Shown: positions 43,577 to 52,666, numbered from the stretch's first letter. The stretch: 64,000 nt of DNA from Bacteroidales bacterium (GCA_017651185.1 JAGCDJ010000021.1:62001-126000); one strand, 5' to 3'. The notes: a model not told the origin generated them from the sequence alone. Made by a program: numbers and translations.

Positions 43577-44841
43577 AATACTATCAAGAAGAATATGATC
43601 TATACATTGAAATAAAGGCTTCGGTATTTGCAAAAATACAAATGCAGGCTAATGGAGAATACCCTAACGAGAATGGAGGAATGCTTGCTGGTCATTATTC
43701 ATCTGACAAACACACGGTATATGTTGAAGAAGTTGTCGTTCCTACTGAAAAGAAAACGGGCAGAACGTCATTTGTCCGAAGCACCACAGGACTTGAGTCT
43801 GTATGGAAAAAATTAGGTGAGAAAGGATTACGATATATTGGAGAATGGCATAGTCATCCAAATGGGACAACACAATATAGCGCCACTGATATGAGCGCAA
43901 TGAGAGATATAGAGAAGGAAGTCTCTATTGAGAACCCGATATTGCTGATTGTAAGTGTAAAAAACGAAGGTATAGTTGCACAAACATTTTACTGTTACAA
44001 GAATAATAAACTATTAGAATATAGAAAGATGATTGATTTAAGAGAATTATATGGAGGTTTGCAAAAACAGATGGAAACAAGCCTCAATGTAAACAGAGAG
44101 TTTATAAGTCATGCTGGCAGCAAAGGAGATGCTACAGAACAACATTGGATAGACTTCTTAAGAACATACCTTCCAGACAGGTATAAGGTTGACAAAGCCA
44201 TAATAATAGATTCAACTGGCAATGTGAGTTGGCAAATGGATATTGTTATTTATGATGGATTGTACACACCATTCATTTTTAATCAAGATGGATTCAAGTA
44301 TGTTCCCGCAGAAAGTGTGTATGCGGTCTTTGAAGTCAAACAAGATGTAAAAGGAAACCTTGAATACGCGGCACAACATGTAGAAAGTGTTCGCAAACTA
44401 CAACGCACTAGTATAGATATGGTTAATTCTGGAAAGCGAACAGACGCAGTTCTGTTGACGAAAATAATTGGAGGTATACTAACAACTACTAATTCATATA
44501 AAGACTCTCATACTATAGAAAACCAATTGAAAAAATTGAAGGGTTACCAAACTTTAGATATGGGATGCTTCTGCAATTCGGGTAGTTTTTACGTAGACTA
44601 TGAGGAAAAGGTACCCCCAAATATAAATAATAAAAATGGTATTGAAGAAAAACGTGAGTATATCAAACAACTATATGAAAGTCGTACGGTAAACGATGTC
44701 ATTTTTAGTGACAAGGAAGTATCGTTATTCACGTTCTTTCTCCAGTTAGTAAGTTATCTTAAATCAATAGGAACTGTTCCTGCAATTGATATCAATGAAT
44801 ATCTAAAACCAATTGGTGCAAAAATTGATGAAATAATATAA
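43573..44841 (+). CDS. JAB peptidase (Cap3-like) fused to a DUF6602 nuclease-like domain
   Basis: Residues 1 to about 145 are a JAB/JAMM isopeptidase: E33 in NENGGMLAGH, H93 and H95 in EWHSHPNG, then S103 and D106. Cap3 of this type removes the Cap2-made conjugate. Residues about 165-330 match the DUF6602 family (GSKGDATEQHWIDFL, IIIDSTGNVSWQMDIVIYD, shown to 19, and ESVYAVFEVKQ). D223, E254 and K256 fit a PD-(D/E)XK nuclease site. A helical tail of about 90 residues follows. Cap3 is usually a single domain of about 160 residues, so this is an unusual fusion. It may carry the effector that the operon otherwise lacks. Confidence 0.85.
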   Translation: MKYYQEEYDLYIEIKASVFAKIQMQANGEYPNENGGMLAGHYSSDKHTVYVEEVVVPTEKKTGRTSFVRSTTGLESVWKKLGEKGLRYIGEWHSHPNGTTQYSATDMSAMRDIEKEVSIENPILLIVSVKNEGIVAQTFYCYKNNKLLEYRKMIDLRELYGGLQKQMETSLNVNREFISHAGSKGDATEQHWIDFLRTYLPDRYKVDKAIIIDSTGNVSWQMDIVIYDGLYTPFIFNQDGFKYVPAESVYAVFEVKQDVKGNLEYAAQHVESVRKLQRTSIDMVNSGKRTDAVLLTKIIGGILTTTNSYKDSHTIENQLKKLKGYQTLDMGCFCNSGSFYVDYEEKVPPNINNKNGIEEKREYIKQLYESRTVNDVIFSDKEVSLFTFFLQLVSYLKSIGTVPAIDINEYLKPIGAKIDEII

Positions 44842-44861
44842 GACCACTTAAGGAGATAAAA

Positions 44862-44930
44862 AACATGGATTATTGATATATCTGATATCGCATGAAATAT
44901 TCGGATATACAGTAATCCATGTTAATTTTT
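44862..44930. terminator. Long imperfect hairpin between converging genes
   Basis: AACATGGATTA (44862-44872) pairs with TAATCCATGTT (44913-44923). Inside, TATATCTGATAT and ATATTCGGATATA extend the stem imperfectly around CGCATGA. A run of T follows for rightward transcripts. It lies between the ends of the CBASS-like operon and hsdS and could stop both, or mark the edge of the inserted cassette. Confidence 0.55.
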
Positions 44931-44980
44931 TAGTTTATCTAAAATCGGCAGATTGATTAGCCTCTATAATACGTATCTAC

Positions 44981-46129
44981 CTATATCTTTATCTCCCCTC
45001 CCATCAACCTCGGTAGCAAACCATCACGAGTTTGAATGAGAGTTTGAATCTCTTTATTGTTATTAATTATCTTATCATCTATATCCTTTACTTGTTGCTG
45101 AAAACTCATAATTGTATTCTCATCAGGAACAACAATGTCAAGATTTTCAAAATCAGATTTACTTATTGAACCAAATACTGTCCCATTGTCATTGAATTGT
45201 TTGATTTCTTCCAACAACGACTTTAGTTTGTAATAAGTATATGAATAATAAGAAGAATTGCCTTTGTATCTAAAAGCGGCAACACCACGGCCAATACAAC
45301 ATTTCTCTGTTGCCATATTCTGCGCGCCAACAGGTGCACGAACACTAATTAACGTGTCATTCGGTTCTGCAAATCTTGTCGGTTGGGTTGTAAAAACTCG
45401 CTTTGTAGGGAACCTAAAACCAAAATCAGCATTGCCTTGATACATAGGTATGCCGACACCTTCTTCATTAAAACTATCACCGCGCGGGGATTGTCCCATC
45501 GTGAAATTAAATTCATCTCCCAACTTTCCTTCCTCCCACTCCTCCTTGCTTTCTTCCACAAACCACTGCCTGAAAAGTGTCTCCGCCATCTGCTCCAAGG
45601 TGGCGTTCTCGCGGTGCAGAAGGTCTATCTTGTCGTCGAGAGATGAAAGGATGGATGCAATGCGGCGCTGGGTATCTAATGGGGGGATTTCTATGTCAAG
45701 GGCTTCTATATCACTAGGTTTCAATGAAGGATAGGCAGAAGTTGATGCTTCAGCAACAGAATGAAGGTATTCCGTAATTTGAGATTGTATCAAAAAGTAA
45801 TACAAGAATTTTGGACAAAGCAAATCTTTATTACAAGTAATGGTTACAAAACCAGTCGAAACCACAAGATTATCTTGCGGATTTGTGATATACCCATAAT
45901 GCAACTGATTAGGACGCACTGACGAATAGATTATATCATCTTGTTTCACCAACCGTTTGGCTCGACTTGGTGCTTTATCCAATTCAAATTCTTGAAATGA
46001 GTCAATGTTATTGCAAGTAATTGAGCCTGTGTCCAAATACAAAATCTTTGAATAAGGATAATCCCTGCCAATTGATTTTACATTGGTTTTTATCAATTCA
46101 CCCAACTTATATTCTTTCCACTCGGTCAT
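44981..46129 (-). CDS. hsdS: Type I restriction enzyme specificity subunit (HsdS)
   Basis: The 382-residue protein has two target-recognition domains (about 1-145 and 195-330), each followed by a conserved helix: PPLDTQRRIASILSSLDDKI in the middle and FQQQVKDIDDKIINNNKEI at the end. This is the usual two-half HsdS that sets the DNA target of both restriction and methylation. No second hsdS copy, inverted repeat or invertase is present, so no sign of switching. It is downstream of hsdM and the AlbA_2 gene, 122 AT-rich bases after the latter. Confidence 0.95.
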   Translation of the reverse strand: MTEWKEYKLGELIKTNVKSIGRDYPYSKILYLDTGSITCNNIDSFQEFELDKAPSRAKRLVKQDDIIYSSVRPNQLHYGYITNPQDNLVVSTGFVTITCNKDLLCPKFLYYFLIQSQITEYLHSVAEASTSAYPSLKPSDIEALDIEIPPLDTQRRIASILSSLDDKIDLLHRENATLEQMAETLFRQWFVEESKEEWEEGKLGDEFNFTMGQSPRGDSFNEEGVGIPMYQGNADFGFRFPTKRVFTTQPTRFAEPNDTLISVRAPVGAQNMATEKCCIGRGVAAFRYKGNSSYYSYTYYKLKSLLEEIKQFNDNGTVFGSISKSDFENLDIVVPDENTIMSFQQQVKDIDDKIINNNKEIQTLIQTRDGLLPRLMGGEIKI

Positions 46130-46251
46130 AAGGCATTCGTATCTATTTTCTTTTTCTGATAAAAAAACAAAAAAAGGATTTATTCTTTGATTGTCAATAA
46201 ATTACAATTTTCTTTTTTTATTATTATTGTTATTTCTTTTTTTTTTTGCCA

Positions 46252-47883
46252 TTATTTCAACTCATATTTTCTGTAAGTCCTGCCCCCTGTAGTTTTAATT
46301 TCATTTCCTACCATACTATAAAGCATTTTTTGCAACTCGTTCCGTTCCACATCGGGCAAACGTTCTGCTATTTCAGAAATAAGACTTTGCGGATGATATT
46401 TCAAATCTTCTATAATCAATGCTTTTAATGCGTATGGTTCAATTGTTTTCAACGATGTTTTGATGTTTGCATTTGAATTGGCAATCAGTTTAGGGTTAAT
46501 AAAATAGGTAGTACCTTTCTTTGTCCCTTTTTTGTTGATAATACCATCCTTTAACAAAGGTTCAACATAGCTTCTCAGCCTTTCATCGTCTGACAGCTGA
46601 AGGTATGCTGACAATTTTGTAGATTGCATTTTTGTTGCTGTGGCAATGGCGCCAAAGGCAATAAACCCTTTCTGCGAAAGATTGTAATTGTTGAGCGTAT
46701 AGTCAAGCAATGGTAGTATGTTAACATTTTGAATGTCAGAATATAAAGTAACCTTTGTTTCGTTAAATGAAGATTCGACAACAGGCGGCATCTTTCCTTC
46801 CATTCCGTTGAGTTCATAAATCAGATCGTATCCAGAACCTTCTCCTTCCATCAATCCCAAGTCACTCATTATGGCAATGAAATAAGGATTGCGCCTATGA
46901 CGTTGATGCAGTATGTTGTCTTTTGTAACACCCAAAGGCAATCCGCCTGGATTGGAAATTTCCAGTCTGTCAGGATATGCACAAATCATTATATCGCTTG
47001 AAATAGTAAAACTTTTATGTGCAAAGGAATTTAATAAAAGTTCTCTCAGTACTTTGGGATGGTAATGCCGTATCTGCTTACGGAAAAGTCCGTCAGGAAA
47101 TTCAAATGAATAGCCTAATTCTGTCGCCTCTTTCTCGATTTCAAGAAGTAATTCTTTAGGGTTCAATGCATTGTCGTGCCACTCTATTTTTCTAACTTTC
47201 TGCTCCAAATGGTTGTACACTATATATTGCACGGTTATAGGAAACGAAATTCGACTTCGCTGTTTGGCATTGCCAAGCCATAAAACGCCTAAGTTAGTAA
47301 CAGTTTCCCCGTCAATCATATTATAGTGTTCAAGTATTTCAATGTCGGACATTTGTTTGACATGTTGCTTGACTCTGTCGGCATTTCTAATGTCTTCTGT
47401 AAATTTCCTAATATTTTCTGCGAGCATATCCGACAAAGAAAATTTTGTAGCAAGAAGCTCCCATTGATATGCCCCCTTTTCAATTGACAACCGTTGCAAA
47501 TCCTCATTTCTTACAGGTTCGCACTTGTCGGCTATACGGATATAAATTTTTCCGTCTGATGTTGTAGCTATTGATTTCAATGAAGGTGCGACACTAATTT
47601 TAAAATACACACCGCCATTCTCATGCTTAATCAATCCGGAAGAAGATAAACTTACATTGAAACAAAGACTATGAAGTCGAGAAACTGTGTCGTTTATTTC
47701 GTCCTCTGTAATTGTCTGCCCAGCCAAAGGAATCAAACTTTTGTCTTCTATGCCAATGTATAAAGTTCCTCCTTGTGCATTTGCAAAAGCAATACAAGAG
47801 ACGGCTAAGTCTTTAAAACCTTTGTCACCAGTACGGATTTTCCGAATGCTTTTGTAATCTATTATTTGATTTTCTGTATTCAT
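46252..47883 (-). CDS. AlbA_2 (Schlafen-type) domain ATP-binding protein
   Basis: The 543-residue protein begins with an AlbA_2 domain (about 5-130) marked by AFANAQGGTLYIGIEDKS. A HATPase_c_4-like domain (about 255-400) has HYHPKVLRELLLNSFAHKSF, DRLEISNPGGLP and MEGEGSGYDLIYE, and a winged-helix-like C-terminus follows. Such proteins are often annotated as regulators; many sit inside type I restriction loci, and their role there is not settled. It begins three bases after the hsdM stop, so it is cotranscribed with it. Confidence 0.87.
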   Translation of the reverse strand: MNTENQIIDYKSIRKIRTGDKGFKDLAVSCIAFANAQGGTLYIGIEDKSLIPLAGQTITEDEINDTVSRLHSLCFNVSLSSSGLIKHENGGVYFKISVAPSLKSIATTSDGKIYIRIADKCEPVRNEDLQRLSIEKGAYQWELLATKFSLSDMLAENIRKFTEDIRNADRVKQHVKQMSDIEILEHYNMIDGETVTNLGVLWLGNAKQRSRISFPITVQYIVYNHLEQKVRKIEWHDNALNPKELLLEIEKEATELGYSFEFPDGLFRKQIRHYHPKVLRELLLNSFAHKSFTISSDIMICAYPDRLEISNPGGLPLGVTKDNILHQRHRRNPYFIAIMSDLGLMEGEGSGYDLIYELNGMEGKMPPVVESSFNETKVTLYSDIQNVNILPLLDYTLNNYNLSQKGFIAFGAIATATKMQSTKLSAYLQLSDDERLRSYVEPLLKDGIINKKGTKKGTTYFINPKLIANSNANIKTSLKTIEPYALKALIIEDLKYHPQSLISEIAERLPDVERNELQKMLYSMVGNEIKTTGGRTYRKYELK

Positions 47884-47886
47884 ACT

Positions 47887-49407
47887 TTATTCCATTTTTA
47901 TCTTCCCCAGATTCTCCAGAATTACCTTGTTCAAACGTTCTTCCTCCTTCAGTTGATCCTCAAACTCGGCTTTCAGGGCTGTGAAACGCTCGGCAAAGTT
48001 GAAGTCGTCTTCCTCCTCGGGCAAACCTACATAACGTCCAGGCGTGAGCACATAGTCCAATTCGGCCACACGGCTCACCGGAACCGAAGCGCAGAAGCCT
48101 GCAATATCCTGATATTCTGCTGATTCATCGCGCCACAGATGATAAGTCCGTGCAATCTCCCTAATGTCGTCATCCGACAGTTCGCGGGTTCGGCGGTTGA
48201 TGAGATGTCCCTTGTTGCGAGCATCGATGAAAAGTATTTCGCCTGCGCGCTTGCTGCGGTTGCGTGTCACAAACCACAGGCAGGCTGGAATCTGGGTGTT
48301 CAGGAACAATTTTGCTGGAAGGTTCACTATGCATGCGATAAGACCTTTGTCGATCAGAGCCTTGCGGATGTCGCCTTCGCCACCGGTCTTCGATGTCAGC
48401 GAACCTTTTGCCAGCACGAAACCTGCCTGTCCGCTCGGTGCAAGGTGGTAGATGAAATGCTGAATCCAAGCGAAGTTGGCGTTTCCTGCAGGCGGCACTC
48501 CGTACTGCCATCTAGCATCGTTGCGCAGCTGGTCGCCGCTCCAGTCGCTGTCGTTGAACGGCGGATTTGCCATAACGAAATCGGCCTTGACATCGCGGTG
48601 CGCATCGTTTAGGAACGAACCTTCGGTGTTCCACTTCACCTGCGAAGCATCGATGCCGCGTATGGCAAGGTTCATCTTGCACAGGCGCCAGGTGGTCTGG
48701 TTACTTTCCTGCCCGTAAACCGAGATGTTCTCTATCCGTCCCTGATGCTCCTTCACAAACTTTTCGCTCTGCACAAACATTCCGCCCGAACCGCAGCACG
48801 GGTCGAGCACGCGCCCCTTGTAGGGCTCCAGCATATTCACAAGCAGTTCCACGACACTTCGCGGCGTGTAGAATTGCCCGCCCTTCTTGCCCTCCGCCAA
48901 GGCAAATTCGCCAAGGAAATACTCGAACACATGTCCGAGCAGGTCGGCGCTCTTTGTGCTTGTGTTCTGCAAGGTGGAGTTGCCAACAAGGTCGATAAGT
49001 TCACCCAGACTGGTGGGGTCGAGTTCCGAACGCGAAAAGACTTTCGGCAGAATGCCCTTCAAGGTCCTGTTCTCACGCTCAATGGCGTCCATTGCATCGT
49101 CAATGTATTTTCCGATTAGCGGATGCTTTGCCTTCGATACCAGATACGACCATCTTGCGTCTGCCGGAACATAGAAAACATTCTCGGCTGCATACTCGTC
49201 GCGGTCTTCGGGGTCGGCACCTTCGGACTGCTGTTCCACGAGCTGTGCGTACAGCTGTTCAAACGAAACGGAAATATATCTCAGGAAAATCAATCCCAGT
49301 ACAACGTCCTTGTATTTTGCCGCATCAATGTTCTTGCGCAGTTTGTCAGCCGCTTTCCAAAGCTGTTTTTCAAGCGGTTCTTCAATAGTTTGTTTTGTGC
49401 TTGCCAT
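47887..49407 (-). CDS. hsdM: Type I restriction enzyme methylase subunit (HsdM)
   Basis: The 506-residue N6-adenine DNA methyltransferase has an N-terminal helical HsdM domain, AdoMet motif I DPCCGSGGMF, and catalytic motif IV NPPFND. With HsdS it methylates host DNA; with HsdR it forms the restriction complex. The length and domain order are typical. It is the first gene of the minus-strand defence block, with a -7 element at 49427-49434. Confidence 0.97.
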   Translation of the reverse strand: MASTKQTIEEPLEKQLWKAADKLRKNIDAAKYKDVVLGLIFLRYISVSFEQLYAQLVEQQSEGADPEDRDEYAAENVFYVPADARWSYLVSKAKHPLIGKYIDDAMDAIERENRTLKGILPKVFSRSELDPTSLGELIDLVGNSTLQNTSTKSADLLGHVFEYFLGEFALAEGKKGGQFYTPRSVVELLVNMLEPYKGRVLDPCCGSGGMFVQSEKFVKEHQGRIENISVYGQESNQTTWRLCKMNLAIRGIDASQVKWNTEGSFLNDAHRDVKADFVMANPPFNDSDWSGDQLRNDARWQYGVPPAGNANFAWIQHFIYHLAPSGQAGFVLAKGSLTSKTGGEGDIRKALIDKGLIACIVNLPAKLFLNTQIPACLWFVTRNRSKRAGEILFIDARNKGHLINRRTRELSDDDIREIARTYHLWRDESAEYQDIAGFCASVPVSRVAELDYVLTPGRYVGLPEEEDDFNFAERFTALKAEFEDQLKEEERLNKVILENLGKIKME

Positions 49408-49426
49408 AATTCATAAATATGTATGA

Positions 49427-49434
49427 CAAAAGTA
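49427..49434 (-). promoter_or_regulatory. -7 element of hsdM
   Basis: On the minus strand TACTTTTG fits TAnnTTTG, 20 bases before the ATG at 49407. The divergent -7 of the next gene is 46 bases away. Confidence 0.5.
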
Positions 49435-49479
49435 ATGAAAAAAAATGTCACTCATACGAAGTGTAACGCGTTTTTTCCC

Positions 49480-49487
49480 TATTTTTG
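49480..49487 (+). promoter_or_regulatory. -7 element of the RsmI-like gene operon
   Basis: TATTTTTG lies 22 bases before the ATG at 49509. No clear -33 element is visible. Confidence 0.5.
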
Positions 49488-49508
49488 CAAATTGTAATAA
49501 CTATTACG

Positions 49509-50213
49509 ATGGACGCAAAAGGCATTCTGTATCTTATTCCAAACAAGATAAGCGAGGCACCGCTCGACGAGGTTGTTCCGCAACGTCTTGTAGCACTTGT
49601 GCCAACCATAAAGCACTACATTGTGGAGGATGTGCGCACAGTACGTCGCTACTTGCGACAGTTGAATCGCGAGGTCGATATCGACTCTACAACCTTCTAC
49701 GAACTCAACAAGCACACCATCGAAACAGACATAACAAACTACCTTGATGCAGCCGAACGTGGCGAAAACATTGGACTTATCAGCGAGGCTGGACTTCCCT
49801 GTGTCGCTGACCCTGGAAATGTGATTGTGGCTATGGCTCACCGCAAGGGCATAAAGGTTGTTCCTCTTGTAGGTCCCTGCTCAATGATGATGGCGCTTAT
49901 GGCTTCGGGACTGAACGGACAGAATTTTGCCTTCAACGGATACATTCCCATCGACCAGCCCGAACGCAGCCGCAAACTCCGCGATTTGGAAGCGAGGTCG
50001 CGTAAAGAAGGCCAGTCCCAGATTTTTATGGACACGCCCTATCGCAACAACAGTCTGTTCGACGATCTCAAAGCAACACTTTCGCCACAGACAATGCTCT
50101 GCATCGCCCTCAACATCACTTCCGACGACGAATTCATCTGCACAAAGTCAATCGCCGAGTGGAAAAAGACAAATATCGATCTGAACAAAAAACCTTGCAT
50201 TTTCATAATATGA
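49509..50213 (+). CDS. SAM-dependent methyltransferase, RsmI/tetrapyrrole methylase family
   Basis: The start is taken at MDAKGILYLIP (49509) behind the -7 element; an earlier in-frame start adds eight residues. The 234-residue protein has features of the tetrapyrrole methylase fold used by RsmI: SEAGLPCVADPGN, GIKVVPLVGPCSMMMALMASG, FNGYIP and a C-terminal ITSDDEFI. It probably methylates 16S rRNA or is a paralogue of RsmI. Its stop overlaps the next start by four bases (ATGA). Confidence 0.85.
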   Translation: MDAKGILYLIPNKISEAPLDEVVPQRLVALVPTIKHYIVEDVRTVRRYLRQLNREVDIDSTTFYELNKHTIETDITNYLDAAERGENIGLISEAGLPCVADPGNVIVAMAHRKGIKVVPLVGPCSMMMALMASGLNGQNFAFNGYIPIDQPERSRKLRDLEARSRKEGQSQIFMDTPYRNNSLFDDLKATLSPQTMLCIALNITSDDEFICTKSIAEWKKTNIDLNKKPCIFII

Positions 50214-51397
50214 ACCGACTTATAAAAATAGGAATCCTCCTCGCTTTTGCTGTGGCAATATGCCTAGCATCGGGTAGAGTTTTCAATTACGAAATAGGCA
50301 CTAGCCAATCCGACAGGATTAGCGAACTTTCCGATTCAACCGCCTGCTTTGCTGAAATTGTGGATAATTTCTCGTACTACGAATACAAAGCCGACAACGA
50401 CTGCTATCTGCTTTACGACAAGTCGGAGAAACTGGTTGGCAAAGCGCTGTTTTCGATGCCATACTGCGCCGACATAAAGGGTTATGCAGGAAATATTCCG
50501 CTAGTTGTACTGCTTTCTGCCGACGACAAAGTTCTGAAAGTTCATCTGCTTGACAATAACGAAACCCCTTCTTTCCTTGACCGCGTAATTGCAAAAGGTT
50601 TCCTCGAGAATTGGAATGGTTTGTCTATCAATGAAGCAAAGGCAAAAGTGGTGGACGCTGTGACAGGCGCAACCTATTCAAGTTCGGCAATTTCAAAGTC
50701 GGTAAGAATTCGTCTCGAAACATACGCAGGTAGTGGCACGATCCCCGCAGAGAAAGAGAATATGGACAATCTTGTTGGTTTCATTGTTTCTATGGCATTT
50801 CTGTTGTTTGCAGGTTTCTGCTTTTGGGAACCGCAGCGCACAAGGAAATTCCGCATCGTGCTATTGCTGGCATCAATTGGAATACTGGGATTCTGGCTCG
50901 GACAATTCATCAGCATTGCAAAACTGTCAGCATGGCTGCTTTCGGGAGTAAACTGGCAGATGGAAATATTCCTGTTCATTGTGCTTGTGGCAGGAATTAT
51001 GGCTCCGCTTTTCCTCGGCAAACAATTCTACTGCATGTATGTTTGTCCGTTCGGGGCATGCCAGGAACTTGTTGGCAAGATTAACCCCAAGCACAAGTTG
51101 AAAATTTCGCCAAAGGTTGTAAAGGTTTTGCGCTACGCCCGTTATGTTCTGCTTGTAGTACTTGGCGCATTGCTTTGCACTTCGCTCGACATCAGCATCG
51201 AGAACTTTGAGCCTTTCTCGGCATTCAAGTTCCAGTTTGCCTCGTTGGCAGTACTGATACTTGCAGGTGTTATACTCGTAATGTCTATTTTTGTCAACCG
51301 TCCGTGGTGTACTTTCCTTTGCCCGACTGGCGCATTCTTCTCGCTGTTTATGAAAAAGCAAACACAAAATTCACAAAGCAAGGAAAAGGAGGAATAA
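50210..51397 (+). CDS. FMN-binding and 4Fe-4S membrane protein (NosR/NapH-like)
   Basis: The 395-residue protein starts at MNRLIKIGILLAF, overlapping the gene before by four bases. An N-terminal TM segment leads to an FMN_bind domain with VTGATYSS, where T155 is the expected site of covalent FMN. Four or five TM helices follow with two Cys clusters, CMYVCPFGACQ and WCTFLCPTG, as in NapH/NosR membrane ferredoxins. It should move electrons across or along the inner membrane. No Rnf, Nap or Nos genes are near, so its partner is unknown. Confidence 0.85.
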   Translation: MNRLIKIGILLAFAVAICLASGRVFNYEIGTSQSDRISELSDSTACFAEIVDNFSYYEYKADNDCYLLYDKSEKLVGKALFSMPYCADIKGYAGNIPLVVLLSADDKVLKVHLLDNNETPSFLDRVIAKGFLENWNGLSINEAKAKVVDAVTGATYSSSAISKSVRIRLETYAGSGTIPAEKENMDNLVGFIVSMAFLLFAGFCFWEPQRTRKFRIVLLLASIGILGFWLGQFISIAKLSAWLLSGVNWQMEIFLFIVLVAGIMAPLFLGKQFYCMYVCPFGACQELVGKINPKHKLKISPKVVKVLRYARYVLLVVLGALLCTSLDISIENFEPFSAFKFQFASLAVLILAGVILVMSIFVNRPWCTFLCPTGAFFSLFMKKQTQNSQSKEKEE

Positions 51398-51398
51398 A

Positions 51399-52622
51399 AT
51401 GTCAAAATACCGCAAATATATCATCGGATTTATTGGATTAGCAATACTAGTGCTATTCTGCATATACTTTTCAAACATTGTTTGGTGGTTGCTTATTGCG
51501 GCATTCGTTGCAGCGATTTCAAGCCCAATCGTCAAACTTCTCGACAAGATACACTTCGGTCGTTTCCAGATGCCACGCTGGGTGTCGGCGATGATAACTA
51601 CAATATTTATCTGGGGCGTGCTTGTTCTTTTCGTTGTGCTTACCATTCCATTCATCGGCTCGCAGGTAAAGCAATTCCAAAACATTGATGTTGAGAGCCT
51701 TCAAACAGGACTTAGCCAGCCAATAGAAACGATTGACGAGTTTGTTCAGTCGTACCCAATTCTCGGAATGCCAGAGTTCTCGACCGAAGATGTTGTGATA
51801 GACAAGGTTAAGGAAATAATAAACTTCTCGGCTATAGGCGACATGGTTGGAAACATCGGAAGCACGGCTTTGTCGTTGTTCTTGGCTCTGTTTTCGATAA
51901 CATTTTTCACCTATTTCTTCCTTAAGGAGAAAGGATTGGTTCGTGGTGGAATAATGGCGATAGTTCCAGAACGCTACGAGGAGAAAGCCACACGCATACT
52001 CAACAAACTGCCGGGACTTATCAAGAGTTATCTGCACGGAATCTTCTTTGAAATGATTTGCGTTACAACGCTGATTACCATAGGATTGCTTATCTGCGGA
52101 CAAAATTTTGGACTTTCGCTGATGATAGGTATGCTTTGTGGTCTTTTGAACATAATTCCCTACATCGGGCCATGGATTGGTGCTGCAATTGGAATGGTTT
52201 TCATAGGAGCAGCAAATGTCAATGCAGATTTCTTAACTACTACTATGCCGCAGATTTACGGTTTGCTGATAGTTGTGGTAATTGTCAGATTGATAGACGA
52301 TTTTGTATTCCAGCCGTTCTTCTACTCGCGTAGCGTAAACGCCCATCCGCTCGAAATTTTCATCGTGATAATTGTTGCAGGTACGCTATACGGCATTGTG
52401 GGAATGATGCTTGCAATCCCTGTATATACCGTAATACGCGTTGTAGCAAGGGAATTCCTATCGGAATACAAATTCATAAGAAAATTTACGCGTGGCGTTG
52501 ACGATGAAAATCTGCAATCCGAAAACGGTAAGGCAAACGAAAATACCACAAAGAAACGAACGAATAGAAGACGTTATTATAAACGACCGAAAAAACAGGA
52601 ACCAAAGGAATCGAAAAATTAA
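51399..52622 (+). CDS. AI-2E family transporter
   Basis: The 407-residue membrane protein has about eight TM helices: two at the start (IIGFIGLAILVLFCIYF, WWLLIAAFVAAISSPI), a long polar middle (about 85-150), and a C-terminal bundle with the family signature around RLIDDFVFQPFFYSRSVN and HPLEIFIVIIVAGTLYGIVG. The tail (about 365-407) is highly basic. Members export small molecules or ions; the substrate here is unknown. One base separates it from the FMN/Fe-S gene. Confidence 0.9.
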   Translation: MSKYRKYIIGFIGLAILVLFCIYFSNIVWWLLIAAFVAAISSPIVKLLDKIHFGRFQMPRWVSAMITTIFIWGVLVLFVVLTIPFIGSQVKQFQNIDVESLQTGLSQPIETIDEFVQSYPILGMPEFSTEDVVIDKVKEIINFSAIGDMVGNIGSTALSLFLALFSITFFTYFFLKEKGLVRGGIMAIVPERYEEKATRILNKLPGLIKSYLHGIFFEMICVTTLITIGLLICGQNFGLSLMIGMLCGLLNIIPYIGPWIGAAIGMVFIGAANVNADFLTTTMPQIYGLLIVVVIVRLIDDFVFQPFFYSRSVNAHPLEIFIVIIVAGTLYGIVGMMLAIPVYTVIRVVAREFLSEYKFIRKFTRGVDDENLQSENGKANENTTKKRTNRRRYYKRPKKQEPKESKN

Positions 52623-52630
52623 AGCAGTAC

Positions 52631-52650
52631 AGACGCAAAATTTTGCGTCT
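52631..52650. repeat. Perfect 20-base palindrome
   Basis: AGACGCAAAATTTTGCGTCT reads the same on both strands. It lies nine bases after the AI-2E stop. No T-tract follows, so it looks like a dispersed palindromic element, though it could also act as a hairpin. Confidence 0.7.
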
Positions 52651-52666
52651 CAACAAATAAACTTAT

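Noticed and set aside
44981-46129. Phase-variable hsdS by inversion
   Set aside because: Only one hsdS is present, with no inverted repeat partner and no recombinase.
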